A DNA stretch of 64,000 nt from the NCBI RefSeq assembly GCF_018446385.1, contig NC_055990.1, forward strand, positions 28,357,891 through 28,421,890, given 5' to 3'. Below, piece after piece: positions 23,605 to 34,461 of the stretch (position 1 is its first letter; the number at the start of each line of letters is the position of its first letter). The position numbers were made by a program, and so were the translations under genes. A model generated the notes under the pieces. That model had not been told where the DNA came from. It saw nothing but the letters and a program-made list of their open reading frames with translations, and ran no database searches. The stretch comes from Zingiber officinale (lineage: Eukaryota; Streptophyta; Magnoliopsida; Zingiberales; Zingiberaceae).

Positions 23605-23809
23605 TTTCTAATGAAATAGAGGACATACATAACTAATAGGATCATATTGCATAACTATTGTTATCATGTTATGTACTATCATACATATATAAGCATGCTT
23701 TAGTTATCTAGGAACATGAAAACAAACAAAACATAAATGAAGTGAGAGACATTCTTACTTGGAAGCTGAAGGTTCAATGCTGATGTGTGTGTGCGGAAGT
23801 ATGGAATTT

Positions 23810-23821
23810 GCTCTGATACTA
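23810..23821 (-). promoter_or_regulatory. Primer-binding site of the gypsy (tRNA-iMet)
   Basis: Minus strand TAGTATCAGAGC, one change from the canonical initiator tRNA-Met site, 3 bp inside the 5' LTR start at 23825. Confidence 0.75.
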
Positions 23822-23824
23822 CTC

Positions 23825-24594
23825 TGTAACGACCCGCCTCCTACTGATACTAGACTACGAGGCCGGACCGTCACACTATGCTGTGCTAAACTATAAGGTA
23901 CGGAATTCTGTATTAAGTAAAACTTTATGCTAATGACTGTTACAGTCTATAACTTAGTTTCAAGACCTTTTCATGGTCGTACATAAGCTAGGGAAGGAGA
24001 CCTAGACTCCCTACTTGATCAGAAACTGAAATTAAACACTTCTGGCTAGAATCAGGCATCCCAATCGATCGGTTGATGGATTGGAGTTGTCTGATCGATC
24101 CACTGATCGATTCAGCGTGCTACTGTACACGGATGAATTTTTGGATCGATCGGCTGATTGATCCAGCTTGACTAATCAATCCAGTGATCGATTAAGAAGC
24201 TCTCTGTACGTGAGAGCGATTTCTCGATCGATCTACCGATCGATCTAGCTTGGCTAATCGATCAGCCGATCGATCCAGAAATTCATCCGTGCATAGTAGC
24301 ACGCTGAATCGATCAATGGATCGATTAGACAACTCCAATCGATCAACCGATCGATTAGGATGCATGATTCTAGCCAGAAGTGTTTAATTTCAGTTTCTGA
24401 TCAAGTACGGAGTCTAGGTCTCCTTCCCTAGCTTATGTACGACCATGAAAAGGTCTTGAAACTAAGTTATAGACTGTAACTGTCATTAGCAGAAAGTTTT
24501 ACTTAATACAGAATTCCGCACCTTATAGTTTAGCACAACATAATGTGACGGTCCGGCCTCGCAGTCTAGTATCAGTAGGAGGTGGGTCGTTACA
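23825..24594. repeat. Fold-back 5' LTR: LTR head plus inverted LTR head
   Basis: 23825-24155 matches the head of the 3' LTR (16685 onwards). 24264-24594 is its reverse complement, so the outer end reads GGTGGGTCGTTACA instead of the true LTR end GGGCGTTACA. Arms are about 331 bp with a 108-nt centre made of CGATCGAT-type words, where the switch lies (near 24258). The inverted arm shares variants with the 3' LTR (for example gtgcggaattc and gctactatgcac) that the direct arm lacks (gtacggaattc, gctactgtacac). About 1.8 kb of LTR is missing. The TSD directly follows. Confidence 0.9.
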
Positions 24595-25684
24595 CAATCA
24601 CTAATCAATCTAGAAAGTTACAAATGATTACAATTTGAATAAGTAACTTCAACAATAATAAAATGATACCGATGACGTAGAAAATCAAATCTATAGTGCA
24701 ACCATTGTCGGAGCAACTTTTGGGCACTGTAGAGGTCCGGAGTAGCTCACAAAAGCAGAAGTTGTTTACATTGATTTCTTGAAGTTGCTGGCTGAAGCCT
24801 TCTTTTATAGCCTCATCCGGGCGCTTGGATCCCCTCTCAGATGCCTGGACTGTGCTAAGGTGGCGAGGTCTCATTGAAACTTCATCCCTAAAGTTTATCC
24901 ATTTTCGGGTGCTCGGACCCCCTCTAGGTGCCTGGACTGCTAAAGTGGGTCTGCCAGTCGTCATGCTCCAGCTCAGAGTGGATCAAATTTTGGTCATCTG
25001 GGTGCCCAAAGTACCTTTGAGCGCTCAGACCACTAGGGTGCCTGGCCAAGCACTCGCTCGAGCTGCTGCTTCGCCGAAGCTTGCTTGGGCGTCCAGATCC
25101 CCTCTGGGCGCCCGACTGTCTTTTTCTAGCACTTCACTTTCCACAAAAAAGAGTTAGTTTAGGTAATAAACACTATATATAAAGTATGAATTTGATAGCC
25201 TTTGGACTGTCTAGTTTTGACATTAAGTTTCGTTGAAACTCTAGGTCGAACTAACGCCTACTGTTTCCTCTTCGGTGATCACGTCCTCAGTTACTCTTCT
25301 CTGGAGATATTACCTTTTGCCAAACCAGTCCTATAGACCATTTGGACTTTTGCTTAGTGTCTGAATCTTTAGGACTTCATGCTAAATACCCGATCTCTGA
25401 CCCATCCAATCTTTCTCCTGGTGTTCACGGCCCCTAGGACTTTCACCTAATGTCCTCGACTCTAGGATTTCGCCTAATATCCTCGACCTATCAAAACTTT
25501 GCCCAGTCCCCCAGACTAAGACTTCATTGCCTAACCGCAGCTAGGACTTTTCATTTGCCTACGATCACTTAGGATTTTCCTGCACACTCATTTCAACTTG
25601 TTAGAACAACAATAATACTTAATTTAGAACCCTTTGCTATTATCAAAACTCAGGTTCGATGGTCTAGTGCTCCCTGCACCAACA

Positions 25685-27255
25685 ATCTCTTCCTTTTTTA
25701 TTATGGCAACACAGTTCATAGTTAAGTTATGTACATAGATAACAGGTAAGAATGAGCAAGTATTTTCATAAATAAATAATGTTTTTTTTCAAAAACTATG
25801 TTTCTAAGTTTGAAATACAACTAAGAATTCTTTAAGAGTTCAGAAACTCCTCTTGAAATATAGCACTTTCTTAACAAAAACTTAGTTTTCAAAAGTTTGG
25901 TTTTTCTTTCAATACTTAGGTAAACACTTAGCTAAACATACTTAGCTAAAAATACTTTTAAAAACACTTCATTTTATTCTTGCTTTAAACTCTTTTTTTT
26001 CAAGGATAATTGAACTTTTTTCTTTAAAAAAACTTAACTTCCTTTTCAAGAGTACTTAACTTATTTTTTGAAAAATACTTTAACTTAACTTGGAAGAAGT
26101 ACTTTTTAAAAATTTAACTTACTTCTGAAAAGTACTCACTTTCTTTTTAAAATATTTAAAAAAATACTTTAACATTAAAAAAATATTTAACTCTAAAAAT
26201 TTGAAAAATACTTTTACTTTGAAAATTTGAAAAATATTTTAACTTTGAAAATTTGAAAAATATTTTGTTTTTGAAAAAAATATTTTAACTTTGAAAATTA
26301 TATAAATTTGAAATTTTAAAAAATTCTTTCACATTGAAAAAATATTTAATTTTGAAAAAAAATACATAACTTCTTTTACTCCCCCTTTGACATATCAAAA
26401 ATATTAAGCGGAGAAAATAAGCTATTTATTAAAAAAACTTTAAAAAATCATTTTTAATCTCCCCATTAATTAATACATTAAACACATTTTAAGTTAGTGC
26501 TATAATTTTGAGGGGGAAAGTCAATGAATTTTATCCTAGAGTTCAAGCATGTAAGGATCAAAGTAAATAGAATTTAAAAAAAAAATAAAAACAAACATCT
26601 ACTTTCCTTAGAATAAATGTCTAACTTTTAGCTATTAGCTGTTTACTATAAGGTAACAATGTTCACTTGGTTAGTCAAGTTAAGTAATTGATCCAGTTAA
26701 TTTAATTAAAAAGGATGGCTTAACTTGATCAATTTGAATCAGTATTTATAGCCTAGACTTATATTGATGGACAAACATAAACATTTTGAAGTCCAGACAA
26801 TACCTTATGTATCTCACACCATTCTAAGTATTTTTTCATACATAAGTAAGGTATTCCTAGTGTGCTTATGAGATTCTCTAGCTGAAACCTATGGGTACAT
26901 GTTTTCTAGGAGAAAAACCTAGGCTAAGTCCAATCTTTGAAAGCACTAGCAAAATTGGGAGTTTTGAAGAAAATAAAATAATTTATCCTAGAATTTTAAA
27001 ACAAAGCTGAATGTGAAAACCCATAATTTAATTTTTTTGAAAAGGCAAAACAATAAAAAGATTGATTTTCAAAAGTTTAGAATCTATTCTACTAAGCACA
27101 TACCTAATTATCTTCTAAGTATACTGACTCAAGTTCTGGTAAGAGTTTTATAAAAATATCTACTAGGTTTGACTTGAACTCAATATAGTCAAGTACAATA
27201 TCGCCCCTAGCTACATGATCCCTTACAAAGTGGTGCTTAACCTCTATGTATCTAG
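25685..27255 (-). mobile_element. 3' internal part of copia Z
   Basis: Next to the Z LTR comes a purine tract, then a long A/T-rich stretch of aaaaatactttaactt-type words (25790-26400), then the end of the RNase H coding region near 27105-27253. The element stops abruptly at 27255, where the LTR of the opposite-strand copia X begins. The remainder of Z was not found in the window. Confidence 0.65.
27105..27253 (-). pseudogene. Copia RNase H C-terminal fragment (Z)
   Basis: The minus strand encodes EVKHHFVRDHVARGDIVLDY and IFIKLLPE, then a stop. The equivalent segment of copia Y (45228-45416) reads EIKHHFIRDHVTKGDSKLNY and IFTKLLPE. This is the well-conserved end of copia pol. It is truncated on its N-terminal side by the insertion of X. 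Confidence 0.75.
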
Positions 27256-28592
27256 TGTTGGTGCAATGAGCACCAGATGATCGAACCTGAGTTTTGATTG
27301 TGGCAAAGAGTTCAAAGTTAAGCTGTGGTGTTATCTAACAAGGTTCATGGAGCTTGCAGGAAAGTCCTAAGTGATACTTAGGCAAAAGTCCTAGCTGCGG
27401 TTAGGCAAGGTGAAAACCCTAGGGGGCGGTAACCCTAGGTCCTAGGGGGTGGTAACCCTAGGTGAAGGAAAAAGCCTAAGGGGGGGTGGGGTGGGTAACC
27501 TTAGGTCCTAGGGGGTGGTAACCCTAGGTGGAGAAAAACCCTAAGGGGCGGCAACCTTAGGTCCGAGGGGGCGGTAACCCTAGGTGGAGGAAAATCCTAA
27601 GGGGGGTAACCTTAGGTCCTACGGGGTGGTAACCCTAGGTGGAGAAAACCCTAGGGGGTGGTAACCCTAGGTGAAAAGTCCAGTCGGTCTGAAGGACCGG
27701 ACTGACATTAGGTAATCTCTCCTGAGGGGAGTAGGTGAGGATGCATTCCCCGGAAGAGGGAACAGTAGGTGTCGGTTCGACCTAGGGTTTCCGGTAGGAA
27801 ATCCGAAGTCAGAACCGGACATTCCTAAGACTGCCAAAATATTCTATTCATATTATTATTTTGTGCTAACTTTGTTTTGCAGGGTATTTTTGGGACTAAC
27901 ATACTTTGCAGGTACAAAAGAGCACCTTAAGTCTCGGATGAACAGTGTCCGAGGCGCCTCCATGGAGCTTGGAGGCGCCTTAGGTACAGAATGTGAGCTG
28001 GCCACGAAGCAGTGCTGGAGGCGCCTTGGATGGAGCTGGAGGCACCTTGGACCAAGGCTTGGAGGCACCTTGGAGTGGCTTGAAGGTGCCTTCAAGCTGA
28101 TAAGGTGCGACGAGTTCAGCAGTGATCCACACGGGTGACTCGGAGGCCTGGAGGCGCCTTGGATGGTCTTGGAGGCGCCTCCAACAGGCTTTAAAAGGAG
28201 GCTTCGAACAACAGGTTGAATCATCAATTAAAAAGCTATCCTTTGACTGTTGGCTGCTCAAGAGACGACCCTGAAGTGCTGTAGCTACGCCCCGACAACC
28301 AGGAGCTGCGATTCTACTATTCTTTGTTGTCGGTATCATTATTTCTAAGTACTCTTAGTTGTAATCTCAAATTGTACTGAATTTACGATACTATAGTTGT
28401 TGTCCACCGAAAGCGATCAACGATCGCGGGCCTTGGAGTAGGAGTCGCTTAGGCTCCGAACCAAGTAACGTATTGTGTCTCTCTGTGTGATTATTTTATT
28501 TCCGCTGCTAACTCTCGAACGTTTTATGATTCTGAAACGAGTGAAAGCCACGAGCGCTATTCACCCCCCCTCTAGCGCTTCTCGATCCAACA
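27256..28592 (+). repeat. 5' LTR of copia X
   Basis: 1,337 bp from TGTTGGTGCAATGAGCACC to cttctcgatccaaca. It holds a CCCTAGG minisatellite (27416-27685), a GGAGGCGCC-rich block (27945-28190) and a TATA-like box GGCTTTAAAAGG (28188-28199). A conserved U5 ends in ttcacccccc. The primer-binding site follows after two bases. The plus-strand orientation is opposite to Z. Confidence 0.85.
27416..27685. repeat. CCCTAGG minisatellite in the X LTR
   Basis: About ten imperfect 20-35-bp units of the type cctagggggtggtaaccctaggt separated by ggagaaaa spacers. Each unit has ccctagg on both sides, so it can fold on itself. It lies near the LTR head, upstream of the promoter. Confidence 0.85.
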
Positions 28593-28594
28593 AT

Positions 28595-28609
28595 TGGTAT
28601 CAGAGTGGG
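28595..28609 (+). promoter_or_regulatory. Primer-binding site of copia X (tRNA-iMet)
   Basis: TGGTATCAGAGTGGG begins 2 bp after the 5' LTR and matches the initiator tRNA-Met complement over the first eleven bases. Confidence 0.8.
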
Positions 28610-28889
28610 GTTGCTCTGAATTGGTATAACTACTATTCACCCCGCCTTCCGTTGTTTCCCTCCAAAATTATTTTCGAAAAATTCATTTTCATCTTTTCAC
28701 GGTTTATTAGTATTGATAAAATATCAAATTTGGCAAAATTTGAAATAATATTTTTTTAATATTTTTTAATACTATTTTATTATTTTTTCTTGAAATTCGT
28801 GAATTTCTATTTCTATCCTTCTACCACACTACTAATCTAGGATTAAGTCCTGGGACAAGTTTTTTGTTCACTTTTTCGTGCAAGATTCA

Positions 28890-30122
28890 ATGGCTCTCCA
28901 AGAAGGCTATAGCACCACTCGTCCACCACTCTTCTCCGGCGAAGACTTCGGCTACTGGAAAGGCCGAATGGAGTCATACTTGTAAACTGAGTTCAAAGTC
29001 TAGATGATCACCAAGACCGAGCTCGAACTACCAACCGACAGCGCCGGCAAGCCACTACCGTGCGAGAACTAGGACGCAAACCTTATCAAAAAGGTAGAAG
29101 CAAACGCAAAAGCAACATATACACTTCAGTGCGGCTTAATGAATAAGGAGCTGAATCGTGCCGGCCCATTCTCAAGCGCCAGAGAACTGTGGGAGAATCT
29201 GATTCAGTTACATGAAGGTACCCAAGTAAGTAAGCATAATTTAATAGACAATTTATTTGAATTAGATGAACAGTATGATACTACTTCGGCCGAGGAAGGT
29301 ATTACGTTGGTTGCAGGTACAAACAAGACAGAGGAAGCTAGAAAGAAACAGATGATGAAGGCAACATGGTCCGAGTCTTCAGACGAATCCAAGACTGACG
29401 AAGAAGAATTGGCAAGCTTCCTCGCACTACCAGTACTAGCATCTGTGGCGGAAACTGAGTCAGAATACGAGACAGAAATCGAGAGCAAATCTGGAACCGA
29501 GTCCGAGCGAAGCCACGGATCCGTATCCGTTTCCGAAGGTTCTAAACCCACTGTAAGTTCTTTAATTTCTAGTATTAACTTAGATGATTCAGAAAATTTA
29601 GTTCCTTACTTACTAAAGAAGTTGGCTAAATCCAACGTCCGAGTCAAGTCACTCCAAAAGGAGGTAACAACCCTTAAGGAAGTGACTAACTCGAGTCCTT
29701 TAACTGAACCAGTTCAAATTGGAAATTCAACCCAAGTCCAACAACTTGAGGAAGAAAATTCCAATTTGAAAACTCAAGTTAAAGAACTCAAGAACATGTC
29801 GGAACGGTTTACTTTGGGTTCCAAGAATCTTGATCTGATTCTCGGAAAACAAAAAGCCATTTACAACCGATCCGGACTTGGATTCAAGACTAAAAGGAAA
29901 TACCACTCATATTTATCACTCGTTAATAGATCAAATAGAAAGGTAGTCCAAGCATGGGTACCTAAGTCCAACCTGATCAATCAAGTTGGACTTGGTCAAT
30001 ATTGGGTCCCCAAGGATCAAGTCTATTACTTTGATAGACAATATCGAGGCTATGATCCAGAGGGAGCAAGAAGAAAAACTGTCTTAATAAAAAAAAATAA
30101 ACCATTAAAAGAATATAATTAA
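28890..30122 (+). pseudogene. Copia X gag (three early stops)
   Basis: ATG at 28890 opens MALQEGYSTTRPPLFSGEDF, a copia gag start. Stops follow at 28983 and at two sites between 29000 and 29075 where relatives have Trp. From 29139 an open 327-codon frame in the same phase contains an acidic Ser/Glu-rich region, a coiled-coil segment (QVQQLEEENSNLKTQVKELK) and the tail GLGQYWVPKDQVYYF. No CCHC zinc knuckle was noticed in the open part. It cannot make a full-length capsid protein. Confidence 0.75.
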
Positions 30123-30537
30123 AATTAATTAAAAAATTAAATTAAATTAAACTAAATGAAATTAAATTAAAACTTAAATCGAGTTTATAAATTAAGTAAA
30201 AGTATACACAAATCCTAAAAGGTAAATCAATAATGTAGGAGGAGGCTTCAGAATAGCTGATACCTCAAAAATTAATTTACCCAATAGGGTAACCCAAACC
30301 AAGCTACTCGGCAGGGTAAGTAGAACTAATTAGAAAAGGAACAAGTTTAACTTAACCAATGGTACTGGTGAAGTTTTGGATGATAGTACGTTAGGAAAGC
30401 TTAGTCTATGCATGTCTAGGAAGATATGGCTTCGACCTGGTGCATTTGGCTAAGTGGAATTGACCGAAGCTATCCCTTACGGATCCTAACTAGTTAGACC
30501 AAGGCTTTGTACTAAGTTCAGTGGAGAGGACTATTTG
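30123..30537 (+). other. Non-coding spacer of copia X after gag
   Basis: A/T-rich (attaaattaaact words) and then a unique stretch with ttggatgatagtacgttagg. The same order recurs in copia Y at 35440-35820 (ggatgatagtaagttagg), so this is a family feature. It ends at a gypsy-LTR start at 30538; no X pol was found. Confidence 0.55.
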
Positions 30538-33500
30538 TGTAACGACCACCCTTCTTATCTATACTACTACTCTCTATGGGTGACCGTTACTTATCTATTA
30601 CTCTACTTACTAGTGTTACTTATGCTATTATTAGCAACACTTAAATTTATCACGGCCCCAGAGAAGTTCCTACCGAAAAATTTTGACAGAGTCTCCCCTA
30701 TTCCTGTGACAATAATCATCAATACATGCAAAATAAACCATCAGCCACATGCGGCTGGTATATATATTTCACAACCACGCAGTAATAAGACACAACAACT
30801 TAAAAAAAATTATTCTAGCAATAGCAAATGAATAAAGCTCCAACAGTGGGAAACAACCAAACTAACAATGCGGAATAGACTCAATTAGCAACATAACAAA
30901 AAGGAAACAACTCTTTAACAATCTCAACTTCTCTAATAACATTAAAGAAGGACTCTAAACAACTTCTTAGCCAAGTCCCGAGGCTTCCATAGTTCAACAT
31001 CACACACATCCTCCTTGTCGCCTTCCTCTTTATACTTTAGCTTTTCCTTTATCTGCAGTAGGAGGAAAATAAATCTATAAGCGAAATGCTTAGTAAGTAC
31101 TAAACTATCTCACAAAAACTCGAAAGTGCATAAGATACAAAAGATGCTAAAACTGAAATGCTAAAAAGAAAAGCTACACATGCTCATCTAATAGCAAAGC
31201 ACTAAATAATCTACATACTCATGATATACAAGAATAAATCTGCATGCTGGAAATAAAGCTAATCATGCTCAATAAACTCATAAGGAAAGCAAATGAAAAC
31301 CAATACGGTATGCTTAGAATTATAAGAGCTAAACTTTGCTAGTTCTAAACATAGGTGATACTTGTTTCCTTTACTTATAGCCTTATACTTGAAATTAATA
31401 TTTAACTTTCTTCTTCTCTTTCTTGGGCCCAGGCTTAGTACCAAATGCGTGCTCTCTAATAGAGACTGAGATAGCGAGCCTCCAGTCCTATGAGGGTAAA
31501 GACCTTGGTCTTACCAGGGCCAAGACCTTGGAATTGGTCACCTGGATTTGTTTAACGACAACCTTGGAAGTCGGGTACTAGCATCTTGCTTAAAATTACT
31601 TGTTATCTTTTCTAACTAGACCTTGGTCTTTTCTCTACTCATAACTTCTCATAATCCCCTAATAGAGCTTACTAGAACACTATAAGTATATCTAACAATT
31701 AGAGAATAGCAACTAACTGAGCATGCTATAAAAATAAAGCAAAGCCAATCAAACTACAAGATAAGCTTAATAGCTGTTCATAATCAAGAAAACTAAGAAA
31801 CTAACACTACATACTTTAAATAAAGGTTGTTCTTGCCTTTTTGAGTAGCAAGGAAAATGCTAAACCCATTCTAACTAAATAAAGGGTTGTTCTTGCCCTT
31901 TGAGTAGCAAGGAAAAATGCTATTCATGCTTACGGTAGTGCAGGAAGATTACAAAACTGCAAGGAACTAAATACTGGGATGCTTACGTTCTGCTAAAGGG
32001 TAAATGACATATGCACATGAAATCTGTACAATAAACTTCATAAAAATCTGCTCATGCGCCTAAGGTGGGCAAGGGAAACTAAAATTAGAATGCTACATAT
32101 AGGCTGTTGATTCTGCTACAAATTATCTAATTTATGCTAGCACAATTTGGAGAGCATTAGCAACCAAAGATGAAGCATCAAATCCGAATTCTGCTGCAAC
32201 CAACAAAACGCCTCAAAAGAAATGGGTTACCAACTTCCAAATCCGTTCATAATTCATTCTACATGAAGTAAGCACAGCTCTAAAACTTCAACCGAACTCT
32301 TGGGAATTACTCTTAAACTTCCAGCAATCAATTCTTAAAGTAAGCTAATGCCACATTAAAAAGAAGTAAGCGAATCTCATATAGAATTCTCTAAGCATGC
32401 TATAGAATGTTGGGCCCAAGAAAGAAGTTGATTATTATTTTTAATTATTAAAGTATAAGTTTTTAACCAAGAAGAACTTTATTATTGTTTTGAAGTAATA
32501 AAGTATAAGATTTGGAACAAATGAAACAAGTTTCACATATGCTTAGAATCAGTAAGTTTAGTTCTTTTGAATTCTAGCATACAGTATTAGTTTTATTTGT
32601 TTCCTGATTAGTTTATTGAGCATGATTAGCTTTATCTTCCAACTTGCAGTTTTATCCTTGTATAGCATGATTCCTTGCATAACATGATTACTTGTGTAGC
32701 ATGATTAGCTATTAGAATTACATGAGTAGATTCCTTAGATTTTCTTTGCTATTAGTTTGACATGAGCAGTTATGTTTATGCTTTACTTTCTTTTAGAGCA
32801 TATAGTTTCTAGTTCTTTCTGTATACATGCATATTCGTGTTTTTGTGAGTTAGATAGCGCTTACTAAGCAAATTTTACTTATAGATTGCATTTCCTCTTA
32901 CTGCAGATAAAGGAAAGGAAAAGATCTAGTAAGGAAGGCGATAAGGTGGTGCGGATGGTGTGTGATGCCAGGAATATGGAAGTCTTGGGGCTAGAAAAGA
33001 GTTCTTTTAGTTTTCTTTCTTTATTACTAAGTTTTCCATGTTTTAGTGGACTGTAAACATTTGAGATTGTACTTTATAGTTCATGTCATTTGAGTTCATC
33101 TTTGTTTTAGATTGTTATTACTGCGTGGTTGTGAAGTATATATACCAGCCGCATGTGGCTGATGGTTATTATTTGCATGTATTGATGAATTTGGTCACCG
33201 GTACAGGGGAGACTCTGTCGAAATTTTTCGGTAGGGATTCCTCGTGGTTCCGATCACACCGGTTAAGTAGAGTTAATAGTTAAGTAACGGTCACCTTAGA
33301 GAGTAGTAGTAGTAGTAGTAGTAAGAAGGGTGGTCGTTACACATGCGCCTAAGGTGGGCAAGGGAAACTAAAATTAGAATGCTACATATATGCTGTTGAT
33401 TCTGCTACAAATTATCTAATTAATGCTAGCACAATTTGGAGAGCATTAGCAACCAAAGATGAAGCATCAAATCCGAATTATTCTGCAACCAACAAAACGG

Positions 33501-34461
33501 CTCAAAAGAAATGGGTTACAAACTTCCAAATCCGTTCATAATTCATTCTACATGAAGTAAGCAAGCACAACTCTAAAACTTCAACCGAACTCTTGGGAAT
33601 TACTCTTAAACTTCCAGCAATCAATTCTTAAAGTAAGCTACTGCCACATTAAAAAGAAGTAAGCGAATCTCATATAGAATTCTCTAAGCATGCTATAGAA
33701 TGCTACGGCAGAAATAACAGGAAGAAAACAAATCTCGGAAGTTTCCCTTAATCCCTAAATTTCTGCACACATGATCCAAACAAGAGAAACTATATCCCTA
33801 GCACAATAAATTCGGCACAACAAAATCTGAAAGCAAGGAAATGAAAACCCTAAGTTCGGAGCAACTCCTACCACAGGTGAGTAGTACTTACACTTGTTCT
33901 TGCACTTACAACCGACGGAATGATTCTAGGGTTCGGAGAAGGTGAAGATCTCGGCGGATTCTTTGTGTTTCCGAGCTCCCCTCGTCGAGGTGGTCACGCA
34001 CGAGTGAAGACCGGCTGGAAAAAGCCTTTCACCGGCGCCGGAGAAACCTTTGCTTGCTGCTGCGATTTCGTCCGAGACGAGAAGGCGCCGTCGGGAGAGA
34101 AAGGTGAGGTAAGGAAGTTAGGGTTCGGGAACAATTAAGCTCTCTTTTGTAACTAGGGTTTTTATTATCAACTATTGCTTAAGAATATTTCACGCCCTAC
34201 TCTTTCACGAAATATCTGCGGAACACTTGGTTGGCTGCATTTGGTTAAGGCTCGGTTCCGGTCTGAGGTCCACGGTTTGAATCTCGGCTTGGACATTTTT
34301 TTGTCGAAACTTCTTTCGTTTAGTAAAAATACCAAACGATCTCCAAAAATTACGTAAAAATACTCTAAAAATTTCTAAAAATCTCTAAAATATTTCTATA
34401 GTATTTCTAAGTATTAATAAGGACTTTTAGAACTTGAAATAGGGAAAATTGGGTCGTTACA
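30538..34461 (-). repeat. Gypsy LTR, internally rearranged
   Basis: Bounded by TGTAACGACCACCC (30538) and gggtcgttaca (34461), the same end type as the Tekay-like LTRs but a different family. A normal LTR is interrupted: 32053-32409 is repeated directly at 33342-33702, and between them lies an inverted head of a related LTR (32410-33341). The tail has a GC-rich block (33900-34130) and a B-box-like tttgaatct word (about 34275). No gag or pol lies in it. The flanks atttg and caacg do not form a TSD for the whole cluster. Confidence 0.7.
32410..33341 (+). repeat. Inverted LTR head inside the gypsy LTR
   Basis: Read backwards from 33341 it starts TGTAACGACCACCCTTCTTA and follows 30538-31433 in order: cagccacatgcggctggta, then cctttatctgcagta, then ctttcttgggccca. 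Base differences are frequent, so it comes from a diverged family member. An (agt)n run lies at 33304-33324. Together with 30538-31433 it forms a roughly 900-bp inverted repeat with about 1 kb between the arms. Confidence 0.8.

Larger units (their letters stand above)
16685..24594 (-). mobile_element. Ty3/gypsy chromovirus (Tekay/Del-like), TSD caatc
   Basis: A 7.9-kb element flanked by caatc at 16680-16684 and 24595-24599. On the minus strand: fold-back 5' LTR, primer-binding site, a single gag-pol frame (gag, protease, reverse transcriptase, RNase H, integrase, C-terminal chromodomain), purine tract and a 2.26-kb 3' LTR. The integrase chromodomain and the domain order place it among chromoviruses, whose integrases target heterochromatin. 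The frame carries four stops and one frameshift, so it is inactive. The odd feature is the 5' LTR, which lacks most of the LTR and ends instead in an inverted copy of its own head. Confidence 0.9.
16473..25684 (-). repeat. 3' LTR of a minus-strand copia (Z), split by a gypsy insertion
   Basis: The LTR consists of 16473-16684 and 24600-25684, about 1.3 kb in total, equal in length and order to the LTRs of E1. It contains aacataaccaagatttactt, a TATA box near 24801-24810 and a gggcgcc/tgcctgga-rich block at 24815-25110. The minus-strand start is TGTTGGTGCAGGGAGCACTAG. The inner side is followed by a purine tract on the minus strand (25685-25700). Joining across the gypsy gives the same wording (gatgggcaatcactaatcaa) as the intact LTR near 61860. 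Confidence 0.75.

Noticed and set aside
29139..30122. A host gene encoding a 327-residue acidic protein
   Set aside because: In frame with a copia gag start at 28890, next to a PBS and 5' LTR, and similar to other gag tails in the window.
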